From Bacillota bacterium (GTDB lineage: Bacteria; Bacillota; Clostridia; Acetivibrionales; DTU013): a stretch of 15,428 nt of DNA. The notes under the pieces are model-generated. The model was given only the letters and a program-made list of their open reading frames with translations, was not told where the DNA came from and did not search any database. Positions 7,371 to 15,221 of this stretch are shown in pieces. The first letter of the stretch is position 1; each line of letters begins with the position of its first letter. The position numbers and the translations under genes are program-made. The DNA is taken from NCBI GenBank assembly GCA_023411645.1, contig JAEYON010000089.1, forward strand, positions 1-15,428. The letters are read 5' to 3'.

Positions 7371-8078
7371 TCAGGCAATGACCGGTGGGAATAACCAATT
7401 GATAATGAAATTATTTTCATAAAATCCTCTGGCAAAAAGAGAGGTCCCAAGACCGTCAAAAATCGGCTTAAATCCTGGATTTGAATTGAATAGCACCAAA
7501 ATGGCACATAATATGTAAATCGCAAGGAACCCTTGCATCGCCCCAAGTATAAAGCCGCCAAGCTTGTTTACCTGCTTGAAGACCGGCAATTCAGATATGC
7601 CCTTTAGAAGAAGTCCAACAAACGCAAGTATAACTCTCAGTACTAGATACAATACGATCAGGCTCAATACTGACACTACCATCTTTGTTAGTTCATCTCC
7701 TATAGCATTGACGATTTTATCGGTATTGATCAACTCGGAAGCCGAAGGCAGCTTCCCCAACAGGGACTTTCTGAAGAGCTCAGGCAGCGGCAATGTTCCG
7801 AGCACGGTTTCCGCCCCGGCAGCTCCAGAAACAGCCTCGGATGAAGCAAAAGCCTCCTTTCCGATCAGCGGCAGGTTCTTTACAATCGCATTTTTAATCC
7901 AGTCGTATATCGGCGTTTTACTTATAATTTCTGCAATCGTAGGTGAAAACTTAACAGCTGCAAAAATACATACTATAAAAGCTACTAATTTGTAAACCGA
8001 CATAATGAATCCCTTGAACAGTCCAACAAAGGCAAATGAGGCAATCAAGCCGATAACAATAAAATCAATCCAGTTCAT
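7371..8078 (-). CDS. CvpA-family integral membrane protein
   Basis: This 235-residue protein fits the CvpA (colicin V production) family. Hydrophobic segments lie at about 4-24, 28-46, 133-158 and 173-197, with a long polar, alanine-rich stretch (about 50-130) between the second and third. The NKLGGFILGAMQGFLAIYIL segment is typical of the family's last conserved helix. The family name comes from an E. coli export phenotype; its biochemical role in Gram-positive bacteria is not settled. GGAGG lies only four bases before the ATG at 8078, a tight but usable spacing. It follows the DUF5711 gene by 54 bases and is probably cotranscribed with it. The start of the following ilvD unit is 192 bases further. 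Confidence 0.78.
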   Translation of the reverse strand: MNWIDFIVIGLIASFAFVGLFKGFIMSVYKLVAFIVCIFAAVKFSPTIAEIISKTPIYDWIKNAIVKNLPLIGKEAFASSEAVSGAAGAETVLGTLPLPELFRKSLLGKLPSASELINTDKIVNAIGDELTKMVVSVLSLIVLYLVLRVILAFVGLLLKGISELPVFKQVNKLGGFILGAMQGFLAIYILCAILVLFNSNPGFKPIFDGLGTSLFARGFYENNFIINWLFPPVIA

Positions 8079-8092
8079 ACATCCTCCCCGAC

Positions 8093-8108
8093 GCCGGCAA
8101 TTACCGGC
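8093..8108 (-). other. Small hairpin before the CvpA-family gene
   Basis: GCCGG (8093-8097) and CCGGC (8104-8108) form a 5-bp stem with a six-base loop between the DUF5711 stop and the ribosome site of the CvpA-family gene. No T-run follows, so it is not called a terminator. It may only be an intercistronic structure. Confidence 0.3.
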
Positions 8109-8132
8109 TCCATCTGTTAATCATATATAGCA

Positions 8133-9341
8133 TCAATTTATATTAACAACTGCTACTTGACGGTCAGTCACAACGGCAGCCTGGTTTTTGTCAAAGAAAC
8201 ACACTTGCCTGATGGAGGATCCTGTGGAGTATTTACTGATGATCTTGCCTTTACTGCTATAAAAATATGCTGCGTCGGAGGTGTTCACGCAAATAACTCC
8301 TCTAATAGCGTTCAGTCCTTCCGGTTTAATCCTCAGTTCACACGAAGCCAGCTCCTGCCCGTCCGTCTGATAGATCTTCATCACAGAGCCTTCCTCACTC
8401 TCCGCTGCAACGGCAAACTGCCCGTTTCCTGCGGGAGAAGCACCTGCAATACTCAGGAACTGCTTTTCCCAAATCACCGTACCCGACGGATCGATTGCAG
8501 CAGCCGCCCTGTCGCCTACAGCAAATATACTGCCATTATTGTTATACGAGAATATTGGTAGCAATTCCGCCGATGCCTGAAAGGACAACTCCGCCAAATT
8601 ATCACCCTTCATGTCATAGAACTTATATACAGAGTATGGGCCTACGGCTCCCGTTCTGATAGCGGACAATATGAAGCTTTCCTCTGACGGCGATATGTTA
8701 GCACTGACTGCAAAATCGTTCGCAATCACCTTTCGGAAAAGCTCCACACCATGTGTTTCAAAAACTCTTACCTCATTGTTGTCCCTTTTTGCCGTAGTAA
8801 TAACTGTAACAAAACCATCCTCACTAATATCGGCATTTAGGATGGACTCATCAATTTTTTCACGCCATTGTATGGATCCACTATTCAAAACCGCCATATC
8901 TCCGGTTCCTTGATCAGCCACAAGGATCAATGAGCCATTCGTTTTAATAATCGGATTATTGTAAATCAGGCCTTCCGACCTGATTACCTCGCCGGTTTTG
9001 TCGAGAAACCAGATGCCGCTGCCGCCGCATTTCACTATGTAATCCTTATAAACAATAAACTCCGGCTTTTCTCTGGCATCAAATTCATATATGTATTGGG
9101 CGTGAGCCTCTTTGATAACATCGGCGTCCGATGCTTGAAACAGCTTGAGCAGATCCTCCGGTCCTGCTGAAGGATCCAGGCTTTTCTGCCAGGTAAAAAA
9201 AGCTATCGCCACAACGCATAAAAACAAAAGCAGCGCTCCCGCAATACTGCCTGAATGCTCCTGCGCCCTTGATCCTTTCTGTTCCGGCCGTGTCTTCAAA
9301 AGGTCCACCCCTGTTTCATCTTTGGCAAATTCTCTAAACAA
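8133..9341 (-). CDS. DUF5711-type membrane-anchored beta-propeller-like protein
   Basis: The protein has a short charged N-terminus, one membrane segment (about 32-50, rich in A, L, V and F) and a large extracellular domain of about 350 residues. That domain is built from repeating beta-strand units of about 40 residues with motifs such as GSGIWFLDKTGEVI, GSIQWREKI, GVELFRKVI, GTVIWEKQF and GKIISKYS, as in PQQ-like or WD-type propellers. The overall pattern fits the DUF5711 family of Clostridia; function is unknown. No signal peptidase site is obvious, so it is probably anchored with the domain outside. The start is uncertain: TTG at 9341 gives 402 residues with a weak ribosome site, while TTG at 9299 is preceded by GGGGTGG and would give 388. 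Upstream is a YkvI-type permease, downstream a CvpA-family protein. Confidence 0.75.
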   Translation of the reverse strand: MFREFAKDETGVDLLKTRPEQKGSRAQEHSGSIAGALLLFLCVVAIAFFTWQKSLDPSAGPEDLLKLFQASDADVIKEAHAQYIYEFDAREKPEFIVYKDYIVKCGGSGIWFLDKTGEVIRSEGLIYNNPIIKTNGSLILVADQGTGDMAVLNSGSIQWREKIDESILNADISEDGFVTVITTAKRDNNEVRVFETHGVELFRKVIANDFAVSANISPSEESFILSAIRTGAVGPYSVYKFYDMKGDNLAELSFQASAELLPIFSYNNNGSIFAVGDRAAAAIDPSGTVIWEKQFLSIAGASPAGNGQFAVAAESEEGSVMKIYQTDGQELASCELRIKPEGLNAIRGVICVNTSDAAYFYSSKGKIISKYSTGSSIRQVCFFDKNQAAVVTDRQVAVVNIN

Positions 9342-9361
9342 AATTATTTTACCATAGAAAT

Positions 9362-10429
9362 CTATTTCCTGCCACCATGTCGGGCAAACAGCTTAACAGC
9401 GCTCTGCGTGAGGATAACCAGGATCATAAACAGCCCCATATAGCCAAACACAGGGTAGATTGCCGATATCAGCCTGGAAAACCCCAGTGTCGACAATGGT
9501 ACCGCCGCAATACATAAAAATAGCGTCACAATCCTCCTGTCAATTTTCATTATCATGCTGATCCGCTCTGTAAAGCAAAAACCGGCAGTAATCGCTGAAG
9601 TCATCATTGCAATCCAGAGGACAAGTGAATATGTCCCTCCTGCCGGACTGTCAAAGCTTTTCAGGATTGCCAGTATGGGAAGCTCCTTTTCAAATGCTAA
9701 AGGATAAAACAGATTGATAGCAAAATGGATGACAAGGGCCGCAAGGCAGAGCAGGGCTCCGCCTGCAATCCCTCCAGCCACAGCCGTCCTCCTGGTTTTC
9801 AGGAAGGGCAGAAGGCTGCACATGATTACTATTGACAAAATGCTGTTATAGCTTACATAAAGCAATGATGAAAAAAACCAATTATCTGATATACGTTGAA
9901 AATATCCAGCTACCTGAAATGTTTCGGCAGCACCTTTAAAAATAATTGCGAAGCCGGTCAGGATAATACCTGCGATTAAAAAAGGAGTAACAATTGTGCT
10001 TAGCGTGACGATTCCCTTAATATTTGTCATGATTAGCACGGTGCATACCACACCAGTCAGCAGTGCCGCCAGCTTAAACGATATCCCCAGCCTGTCAGAT
10101 ACCACACTGCCTGAGCCTGCTGTCATGATACAGAATATGCACAGCATAAAAATGGTCACCGCAATATCAAGAAACCACCCCATACGCCAACCGAATAAAG
10201 GAAAAAGAAATTCCTCAAAATTTCTGATGCGTTCATTACAGACCTTTACAAGCACTACACTGCCCGTAGCCGCAAATAGGGCCCCCGCCAGCACGATTCC
10301 GTAAAAACCGCCGCTCCTGTAGACAGAAAAAAACTGCATGATCTCCTGACCTGAGGCAAAGCCCGCTCCAATAATACTGGTCGCATAGATGCAAGCAACC
10401 TTAATGATGTTTTTAAGCTCTTCCGACAT
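9362..10429 (-). CDS. YkvI-family membrane permease
   Basis: This 355-residue polytopic protein has about ten hydrophobic helices. It opens with the helix-break motif IIGAGFASGQEIMQFF, the hallmark of the YkvI family, related to the LeuT/APC-fold sodium- or proton-coupled transporters. Substrate is unknown; distant similarity is to amino acid carriers. The start at 10429 (MSEELKN) is chosen because GGAG lies eight bases upstream; an ATG at 10465 would add 12 residues but has no ribosome site and falls inside a hairpin. That hairpin (10433-10482) buries the GGAG, suggesting translational control or a terminator overlap. The gene stands 92 bases after the DUF4340 gene and before the DUF5711 gene, all in one direction. 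Whether it shares their transcript is uncertain. Confidence 0.82.
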   Translation of the reverse strand: MSEELKNIIKVACIYATSIIGAGFASGQEIMQFFSVYRSGGFYGIVLAGALFAATGSVVLVKVCNERIRNFEEFLFPLFGWRMGWFLDIAVTIFMLCIFCIMTAGSGSVVSDRLGISFKLAALLTGVVCTVLIMTNIKGIVTLSTIVTPFLIAGIILTGFAIIFKGAAETFQVAGYFQRISDNWFFSSLLYVSYNSILSIVIMCSLLPFLKTRRTAVAGGIAGGALLCLAALVIHFAINLFYPLAFEKELPILAILKSFDSPAGGTYSLVLWIAMMTSAITAGFCFTERISMIMKIDRRIVTLFLCIAAVPLSTLGFSRLISAIYPVFGYMGLFMILVILTQSAVKLFARHGGRK

Positions 10430-10432
10430 AAA

Positions 10433-10482
10433 AGCAACTCCAACAATAGAATAAGAATAGTTCATTCTATGTCGGAGTTGCT
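10433..10482 (-). promoter_or_regulatory. Long hairpin burying the ykvI-like ribosome binding site
   Basis: Arms 10433-10441 (AGCAACTCC) and 10474-10482 (GGAGTTGCT) pair perfectly over 9 bp. After one mismatch and a bulged base the stem continues with 10446-10452 against 10464-10470, giving about 18 pairs and an 11-base loop. On the minus strand the 3' arm contains the GGAG of the downstream gene and is followed by TTTATG. It could therefore be an RBS-masking element or an intrinsic terminator with a very short T-tail for the operon upstream. Confidence 0.65.
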
Positions 10483-10521
10483 AATTACAGTACTGAAGCC
10501 ATGCACCAAGGCATTACGATA

Positions 10522-11928
10522 TTACTTATTCTGAGAAGCCAGGAAGTCCATCATGGTTTTATATGCTTCCTTCATGCCCTTAATGCCAAATTCACCTTTG
10601 TTTTTACTCACCAAGATGCCTGCATATTCTCCGTTTCGCATCACATAGTAATAGTTTTCATCCTTGGAGATATATTCGACCTTCATAGAACCGGTTTTCA
10701 ATTTATAGTCGATGGTTATTTCAGCCTCATTGGCAGGAGTTCCTTCCACTTCGATTTCATCAAGGCTAATACCTATGAGTGCCTGGTAGAACTTCCTGAA
10801 CGGCTGGTTATCCTTTTCATCTTTGCCGCTTGCGTCAATACCGTTTACAGTGAACTTATCCTTGTCGGTATCCGTTTTTCCATCCGCATCTTTATAAACA
10901 TCAAGCGTCATGTGAGTCGTTTTGCCATCCATTGTCAGGTCGATCTGCAATACCTGATCGATATTGACGATATACGCGAATACATCGACGATCTCCTTCA
11001 GGGGCTTATCAAGGAAGGTGTATGCAGATATGTCCATCGTAAACACTTCATTACTTCCATCGAGCTGAGCATAGATCTGCGAGCCTTTTACCTTTTCCTC
11101 GCCCAATTTGAGCTTATAGGTTTTACCTGCTGCGGTAAAGTCAAATGCATATCTCGGAACGTCCAATCCATACTGAGCCAGATCTGCAGAATTATCCTCA
11201 ATGAACTCTGAGACAGTTGAATTAACCAAAGCTTCCATCATTGGAGTCAGAGCAGAGGAGTTCATACTCCCTTTGATCGGTTTTACCATGGACCAATTTG
11301 CACTGCTTTCGGCTCCCTTTTCCGACGCAAAGATATTCACACCTTTTCTGTCCATTGCCAATGCGGTCAGATCCTCGGAGACAAATTCAAACATTTTCTT
11401 CGAACGCATGCCGTTGCGAGTTGTGACCAGATATTTCCCGGTGTAGGAGCTGACTATATAAACATCGTTTTTACCGGCTTCTTTTATATAATATCCGCCC
11501 TTAGTGGGAGTCATGTCACCGACCTCCAACACCGTCTCCTTGCCGTCAGTATCCTTCAGCTTGACAGTGACCGGATTATCAAGCCCATATATTGTCAGAT
11601 CCTGTGCATTCTCTTCAATCACCTTGTCACAAGCGATTGAAGCTGCATTGATCACAATGGAGCTCAACACGGAAGAATCATATTTGAGGTCTGTCGGTGA
11701 GGACAAAACCCATTCCGTATCCTTTTTCACAATGATAAAAGTGCCTTCAGGATTGACTAGTGTCAGTGATTCTATTTTATCAGTAGTGTAATCCGTCAGC
11801 CGGACATATTCATCTGAAGAATCATCCGTCACATCGTCAGCCGGTTTGATATTGCTTATCACAAAATATGCACCAACAAGAAGAGCAACTATCGCTAGCA
11901 GAATAATTGCATTCCTGTACAATTTCAT
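10522..11928 (-). CDS. DUF4340 protein with tandem repeats, Gld-type ABC module
   Basis: This 468-residue protein has an N-terminal membrane segment (about 5-27), then an extracellular part of the DUF4340 family. The domain is duplicated: EENAQDLTIYGLDNP (105-119) in the first copy is echoed by EDNSADLAQYGLDVP (244-258) in the second. Each is followed by beta-rich stretches such as TVLEVGDMTPTKGGYYIK and YKLKLGEEKVKGSQIYAQ. A third, more divergent beta-rich region fills the C-terminus. DUF4340 proteins are typically encoded next to GldF/GldG-like ABC genes and are thought to act with them at the outer face of the membrane; the role is unproven. Its ATG overlaps the gldG stop (ATGA, 11925-11928), so translation is coupled; GGAGG lies 8 bases upstream. 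It is the last gene of the ABC operon. Confidence 0.85.
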   Translation of the reverse strand: MKLYRNAIILLAIVALLVGAYFVISNIKPADDVTDDSSDEYVRLTDYTTDKIESLTLVNPEGTFIIVKKDTEWVLSSPTDLKYDSSVLSSIVINAASIACDKVIEENAQDLTIYGLDNPVTVKLKDTDGKETVLEVGDMTPTKGGYYIKEAGKNDVYIVSSYTGKYLVTTRNGMRSKKMFEFVSEDLTALAMDRKGVNIFASEKGAESSANWSMVKPIKGSMNSSALTPMMEALVNSTVSEFIEDNSADLAQYGLDVPRYAFDFTAAGKTYKLKLGEEKVKGSQIYAQLDGSNEVFTMDISAYTFLDKPLKEIVDVFAYIVNIDQVLQIDLTMDGKTTHMTLDVYKDADGKTDTDKDKFTVNGIDASGKDEKDNQPFRKFYQALIGISLDEIEVEGTPANEAEITIDYKLKTGSMKVEYISKDENYYYVMRNGEYAGILVSKNKGEFGIKGMKEAYKTMMDFLASQNK

Positions 11929-13370
11929 AAGTGACGCCTCCTCAAGTACACAGCAAGACCGGTACCGAGTATCAGCAGCGGGAATATGATAACAAGCGCT
12001 CCGCCTATGACAGTTGTCTGCTGTTGTGTAATTGTGATCGTGTTGTTTTCGTAATTTTTTGTCGGTACAATGATCTCATCATTTTTGTCAATCATCCAGT
12101 TCATGGATTGAAGGAAGAAAGCCATGCTGTTATTGTAGTAGTCGCCAAATGTCTCATAGGCGCTGTCGCTGATAAAGGAAGCATTTCCCATGACAATGAT
12201 TTTTGAGGGCTTCATTCCTCCCTCATACTCTACGGCCACAGCAATATCCAAAGGTCCCTTCAGATCGTCCCCCCTAGACTTGCTGACCATTTCACCGATC
12301 GCATCCTTACTTGTTGACATCAGTGAAGTCGTTTTAACATATTCCTTTACATTTTTTAAGATACTGACGCTTCTTGAGTTGTTCAGCAACGTTTTAAAGC
12401 TCTGAGGAATAATACTGTTAGAGGATACATCCAATACCATGGTGCTTGGATCATTTGGTATGTGTCTGCTCTCATCCGTTTCCTTCACCTTGTCATAATT
12501 TAATGCCAGATTAAACTTGCCGAACAAATTGTTAAACTGGTCAAAGGATGGGTCGTTGGCAAGGTAATCAAACATGAATATCGCCTTGCCTCCATTTGTG
12601 AGGTACTCATCGAGAACTTCCTTTTCATTGATCGTAATATCCTTTTTAGGAGAAGCAACAATGATAAGCGCTGCATCCTCAGGGATCTTATCTACTGATA
12701 TCAGATTAAGCTTCTTCACAAGGAAGTTGTTCTTCTCCAGATAACTTTTCACATTAGTGTATTCAGAATCCATATCGATCTCATTATGATCTTCTGTGAA
12801 ATATACAACAGGTGTGACCTCGGAGGTTACATATTTTATAGCCCCTGTAAACCCCTGCTCCGCAGTGGATCCCGTCACATAGGACTGGAAAGAATATTGA
12901 TCGAACTCAACTGCAAACAGATCATAATATTCCAGCTTCTTTTTCTTTTCATTTCCGTTCACAATACTTTTAACGATAAAGTCACTGCTGGCAAGATCCA
13001 TTGTATCATCTGGATCCAGTTCATTGATGATGCCGGGGTTCCTGTCAGGATCTATATAGCTGACCTTTATACGAGGGTTCTTGGCATAAAGGCTCAGCAA
13101 CTCAGTAACCTGCTTGTATTGAGTGTCACCGGATACCTTGAGCTCATCAAACAAACCGATGATTTCAACGTCCTTGTCCAGCTTCTCCAGTTCAGATTTT
13201 GTAACATCCGATAAAGAGAAAAGTTTGTTGGTGGTTAAGTCCAGCTTTAGTCCGGTCATTCCCACAAGTATATTCACCAATATAGCGATCGCCACAACTG
13301 CGACGATAAGGATGGCGGCATTCGTACCGTATTTTAAACTTCTTTTATTCAAAAATTTATTCTTTTCCAT
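11925..13370 (-). CDS. GldG-family ABC transporter auxiliary protein
   Basis: The 481-residue protein has a cytoplasmic basic start, a membrane segment (about 17-37), a long extracellular part, and a second membrane segment near the C-terminus (about 452-474) ending in RRRHL. The segment DLTTNKLFSLSDVTKSEL just after the first helix is the usual GldG start motif. The extracellular domain contains the ABC auxiliary fold with LIIVASPKKDI and GKAIFMFDY strands. In Flavobacterium, GldG works with GldF and GldA; here the same trio occurs in an organism with no sign of gliding, so the name denotes homology only. It begins 5 bases after the permease stop with AGGGGTG upstream, and overlaps the DUF4340 gene by 4 bases. 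It probably forms a complex with the permease. Confidence 0.88.
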   Translation of the reverse strand: MEKNKFLNKRSLKYGTNAAILIVAVVAIAILVNILVGMTGLKLDLTTNKLFSLSDVTKSELEKLDKDVEIIGLFDELKVSGDTQYKQVTELLSLYAKNPRIKVSYIDPDRNPGIINELDPDDTMDLASSDFIVKSIVNGNEKKKKLEYYDLFAVEFDQYSFQSYVTGSTAEQGFTGAIKYVTSEVTPVVYFTEDHNEIDMDSEYTNVKSYLEKNNFLVKKLNLISVDKIPEDAALIIVASPKKDITINEKEVLDEYLTNGGKAIFMFDYLANDPSFDQFNNLFGKFNLALNYDKVKETDESRHIPNDPSTMVLDVSSNSIIPQSFKTLLNNSRSVSILKNVKEYVKTTSLMSTSKDAIGEMVSKSRGDDLKGPLDIAVAVEYEGGMKPSKIIVMGNASFISDSAYETFGDYYNNSMAFFLQSMNWMIDKNDEIIVPTKNYENNTITITQQQTTVIGGALVIIFPLLILGTGLAVYLRRRHL

Positions 13371-13375
13371 CTATA

Positions 13376-14080
13376 TCACCCCTGACTCCAACGTCTTTTT
13401 TCAATTACCCTTACGGTGAGGAACAAGAAAACCGCTATAAAACTCAGATAGTATACCACAGGACTCAAACCAAGTATGCCGCGGGTGAAATCCTCATATC
13501 TCGTCAGAAGGGAAAACCATCCAAGCACTTTAGAAATAAAACCGCCCACCATACTGGCCAGACTGTCGGACAACCACATAATAAGAAGAGAAACATAACT
13601 GATGATGACAGCAACCACCTGACTCTCAGTCAAAGAAGAGGCAAAAACTCCCACGGCAATGTATGTCATTCCAAGAAGTATAAAGCCAATATATCCGCCT
13701 ATCAAATCAACGGTAAAGGTTCCGCCAAAGGCTAACAGAACTATTGGGTAAATGAATGATAAAACAGTCATTACATAAAACACAAAGCATACTGCCAGAT
13801 ACTTTCCGGCCACAATAGACGTTATGTTGGCGGGAGAGGTGATCAACAGTACCTCGGTGCCATTCTTTCTGTCCTCAGACAGAATACGCATAGTTAATAC
13901 CGGTACAATAAAGAGCAGTATAAAGCCCATATTGGACAGTCCGCCCGTAAATGACCCTGACCCGTATAGCAGATTGGGAAGGAAAAATATCGATGTCAGA
14001 AGCATAAACAGACCAATGAGAATATAGGCCATCGGTGAATAAAAATAGGATTTGACTTCTTTCCAAAATATTGCTGCCAT
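13376..14080 (-). CDS. ABC-2 type permease, GldF-like
   Basis: This 234-residue membrane protein starts with the conserved WKEVKSYFYSPMAYILIG segment of GldF-like ABC-2 permeases and has about six hydrophobic helices (near 17-37, 52-72, 95-117, 125-147, 155-177 and 205-225). The motif ILSEDRKNGTEVLLITSPA after the second helix is the usual cytoplasmic coupling region facing the ATPase. ABC-2 permeases generally export lipids, polysaccharides, drugs or peptides; the substrate is unknown here. AAAGGAGG lies upstream of the ATG at 14080 and overlaps the end of the ATPase gene; only 3 bases separate the two reading frames, indicating coupled translation. Confidence 0.88.
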   Translation of the reverse strand: MAAIFWKEVKSYFYSPMAYILIGLFMLLTSIFFLPNLLYGSGSFTGGLSNMGFILLFIVPVLTMRILSEDRKNGTEVLLITSPANITSIVAGKYLAVCFVFYVMTVLSFIYPIVLLAFGGTFTVDLIGGYIGFILLGMTYIAVGVFASSLTESQVVAVIISYVSLLIMWLSDSLASMVGGFISKVLGWFSLLTRYEDFTRGILGLSPVVYYLSFIAVFLFLTVRVIEKRRWSQG

Positions 14081-14083
14081 ACG

Positions 14084-15031
14084 TCAAACAACCTCCTTTT
14101 CCTGAGTAACAATCTGCAGGAATATATCTTCAAGGCTAAGATTAAGTCCTTTTAGTTCAAGAATGGGATATCCCAGCTTTGCCATTGCATAGAATAAAGG
14201 CTTTCTGATATCGATATCCTTATCGGACTCAATAATATAGCTGAATGCTTCTCTCTCTTTTTCAACTCCTGCTTCAACATACTTCACGCCGTAAATCTCT
14301 CTTATCGCATTTTCAACAGAGCTCTTCGGTCCGGCCACCGTCAGCAAAAGCTTCGACGCGACACCAAAACCTTTGGAAAGATTGTCAGGAGTATCAATCG
14401 CTGCAATTTCGCCGTTATTGATAATAACGACCCGTTCACATACGGCACTCACCTCAGGCAGAATGTGCGAACTTAGAATGATCGTATGCTCTTTGCCAAG
14501 GGCTTTAATCAGTTTGCGTATTTCGATGATTTGTTTGGGATCCAGACCGACAGTCGGCTCGTCCAGTACAAGAACCTGCGGGTTTCCTATCAGGGCTTGT
14601 GCAAGTCCTACCCTTTGCTTGTACCCTTTAGAAAGGTTTTTGATCAGCCTGTCCCTGTGATCGCCGATTTTAACAAGCTCCATAATATCGCTCAGCTGAT
14701 TTCTCTTAAGTTTTTTATCCACCAGCTTCAGATCTGCTACAAAATTGAGATAATCCTTCACTGTCATGTCCATATAGACCGGTGGCTGTTCGGGAAGATA
14801 CCCTGTAAGTTTTTTTACTTCCTTCGGAGACTCCATGATATCATATCCGTTTACCTTTACGGTCCCTTCAGTGGAAGGGATATAACCGGTGATGATATTC
14901 ATTGTAGTTGACTTGCCTGCTCCGTTGGGACCGAGGAATCCGAGAACTTCACCTTTCTCCACTGTGAAATTCAGATTGTTTACAGCTTTTATCTGACCAT
15001 ATCTTTTGGTCAAATTCTGTATTTCTATCAT
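14084..15031 (-). CDS. ABC transporter ATP-binding protein, GldA-like
   Basis: This 315-residue ATPase has every motif of an active nucleotide-binding domain: Walker A GPNGAGKS (34-41), Q-loop Gln82, signature LSKGYKQR (133-140, a variant of LSGGQ common in ABC-2 exporters), Walker B VLVLDEP (153-159), D-loop GLD (162-164) and the switch His189. The C-terminal 95 residues form an accessory domain typical of ABC-2 exporter ATPases and end in a conserved LNLSLEDIFLQIVTQ segment. It should energise the permease encoded 3 bases downstream, with the GldG and DUF4340 proteins as outer-face partners. AGGAGGG precedes the ATG at 15031. It is the first gene of the operon, led by the promoter candidates at 15095-15123 and 15193-15221. 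Confidence 0.92.
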   Translation of the reverse strand: MIEIQNLTKRYGQIKAVNNLNFTVEKGEVLGFLGPNGAGKSTTMNIITGYIPSTEGTVKVNGYDIMESPKEVKKLTGYLPEQPPVYMDMTVKDYLNFVADLKLVDKKLKRNQLSDIMELVKIGDHRDRLIKNLSKGYKQRVGLAQALIGNPQVLVLDEPTVGLDPKQIIEIRKLIKALGKEHTIILSSHILPEVSAVCERVVIINNGEIAAIDTPDNLSKGFGVASKLLLTVAGPKSSVENAIREIYGVKYVEAGVEKEREAFSYIIESDKDIDIRKPLFYAMAKLGYPILELKGLNLSLEDIFLQIVTQEKEVV

Positions 15032-15094
15032 CTTTTTCCCTCCTGCTTTTCATGTCAATCCGGCATGTGATGCTACCCCAATTATGAAAGATAC

Positions 15095-15123
15095 ATTTTA
15101 ATAAATTGTGAACAATTTGTAAA
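15095..15123 (-). promoter_or_regulatory. Proximal promoter of the Gld-type ABC operon
   Basis: Minus-strand TTTACA (15118-15123) and TAAAAT (15095-15100) are separated by exactly 17 bases. The start point would be near 15088, giving a leader of about 55 bases. The spacer is largely filled by a perfect 16-bp palindrome (15103-15118). Confidence 0.6.
15103..15118. promoter_or_regulatory. Perfect palindrome inside the promoter spacer, candidate operator
   Basis: AAATTGT (15103-15109) and ACAATTT (15112-15118) are exact inverted repeats around a two-base centre (AAATTGTGAACAATTT). Its place between the -35 and -10 boxes is the usual site of a repressor. The regulator is not identified and no regulator gene lies beside the operon in the window. 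Confidence 0.5.
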
Positions 15124-15159
15124 ATAATCAATCAAAATACGTTGGGATTACAGCTAAGA

Positions 15160-15187
15160 AAGCCTCAAAATGTGACTTTTAAGGCTT
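15160..15187 (-). terminator. Hairpin between tandem promoters, possible attenuator
   Basis: AAGCCT (15160-15165) pairs with AGGCTT (15182-15187) and AAAA (15167-15170) with TTTT (15177-15180). On the minus-strand RNA the pair between them is a G-U wobble, giving a continuous 11-bp stem with a six-base loop; on the plus strand it is a C-A mismatch. The minus-strand tail is UUUCUUAG, a weak U-run. It begins at about the first transcribed base of the promoter at 15193-15221. Confidence 0.45.
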
Positions 15188-15192
15188 CACTA

Positions 15193-15221
15193 ATTATATA
15201 GTTTTTTATTTGGCATTTCAA
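15193..15221 (-). promoter_or_regulatory. Distal promoter upstream of the ABC operon
   Basis: Minus-strand TTGAAA (15216-15221) and a perfect TATAAT (15193-15198) are separated by 17 bases, a strong sigma-A promoter by sequence. It points toward the ABC operon, with a start near 15186, so its transcript would begin with the hairpin 15160-15187 and then run through the proximal promoter. Confidence 0.6.
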
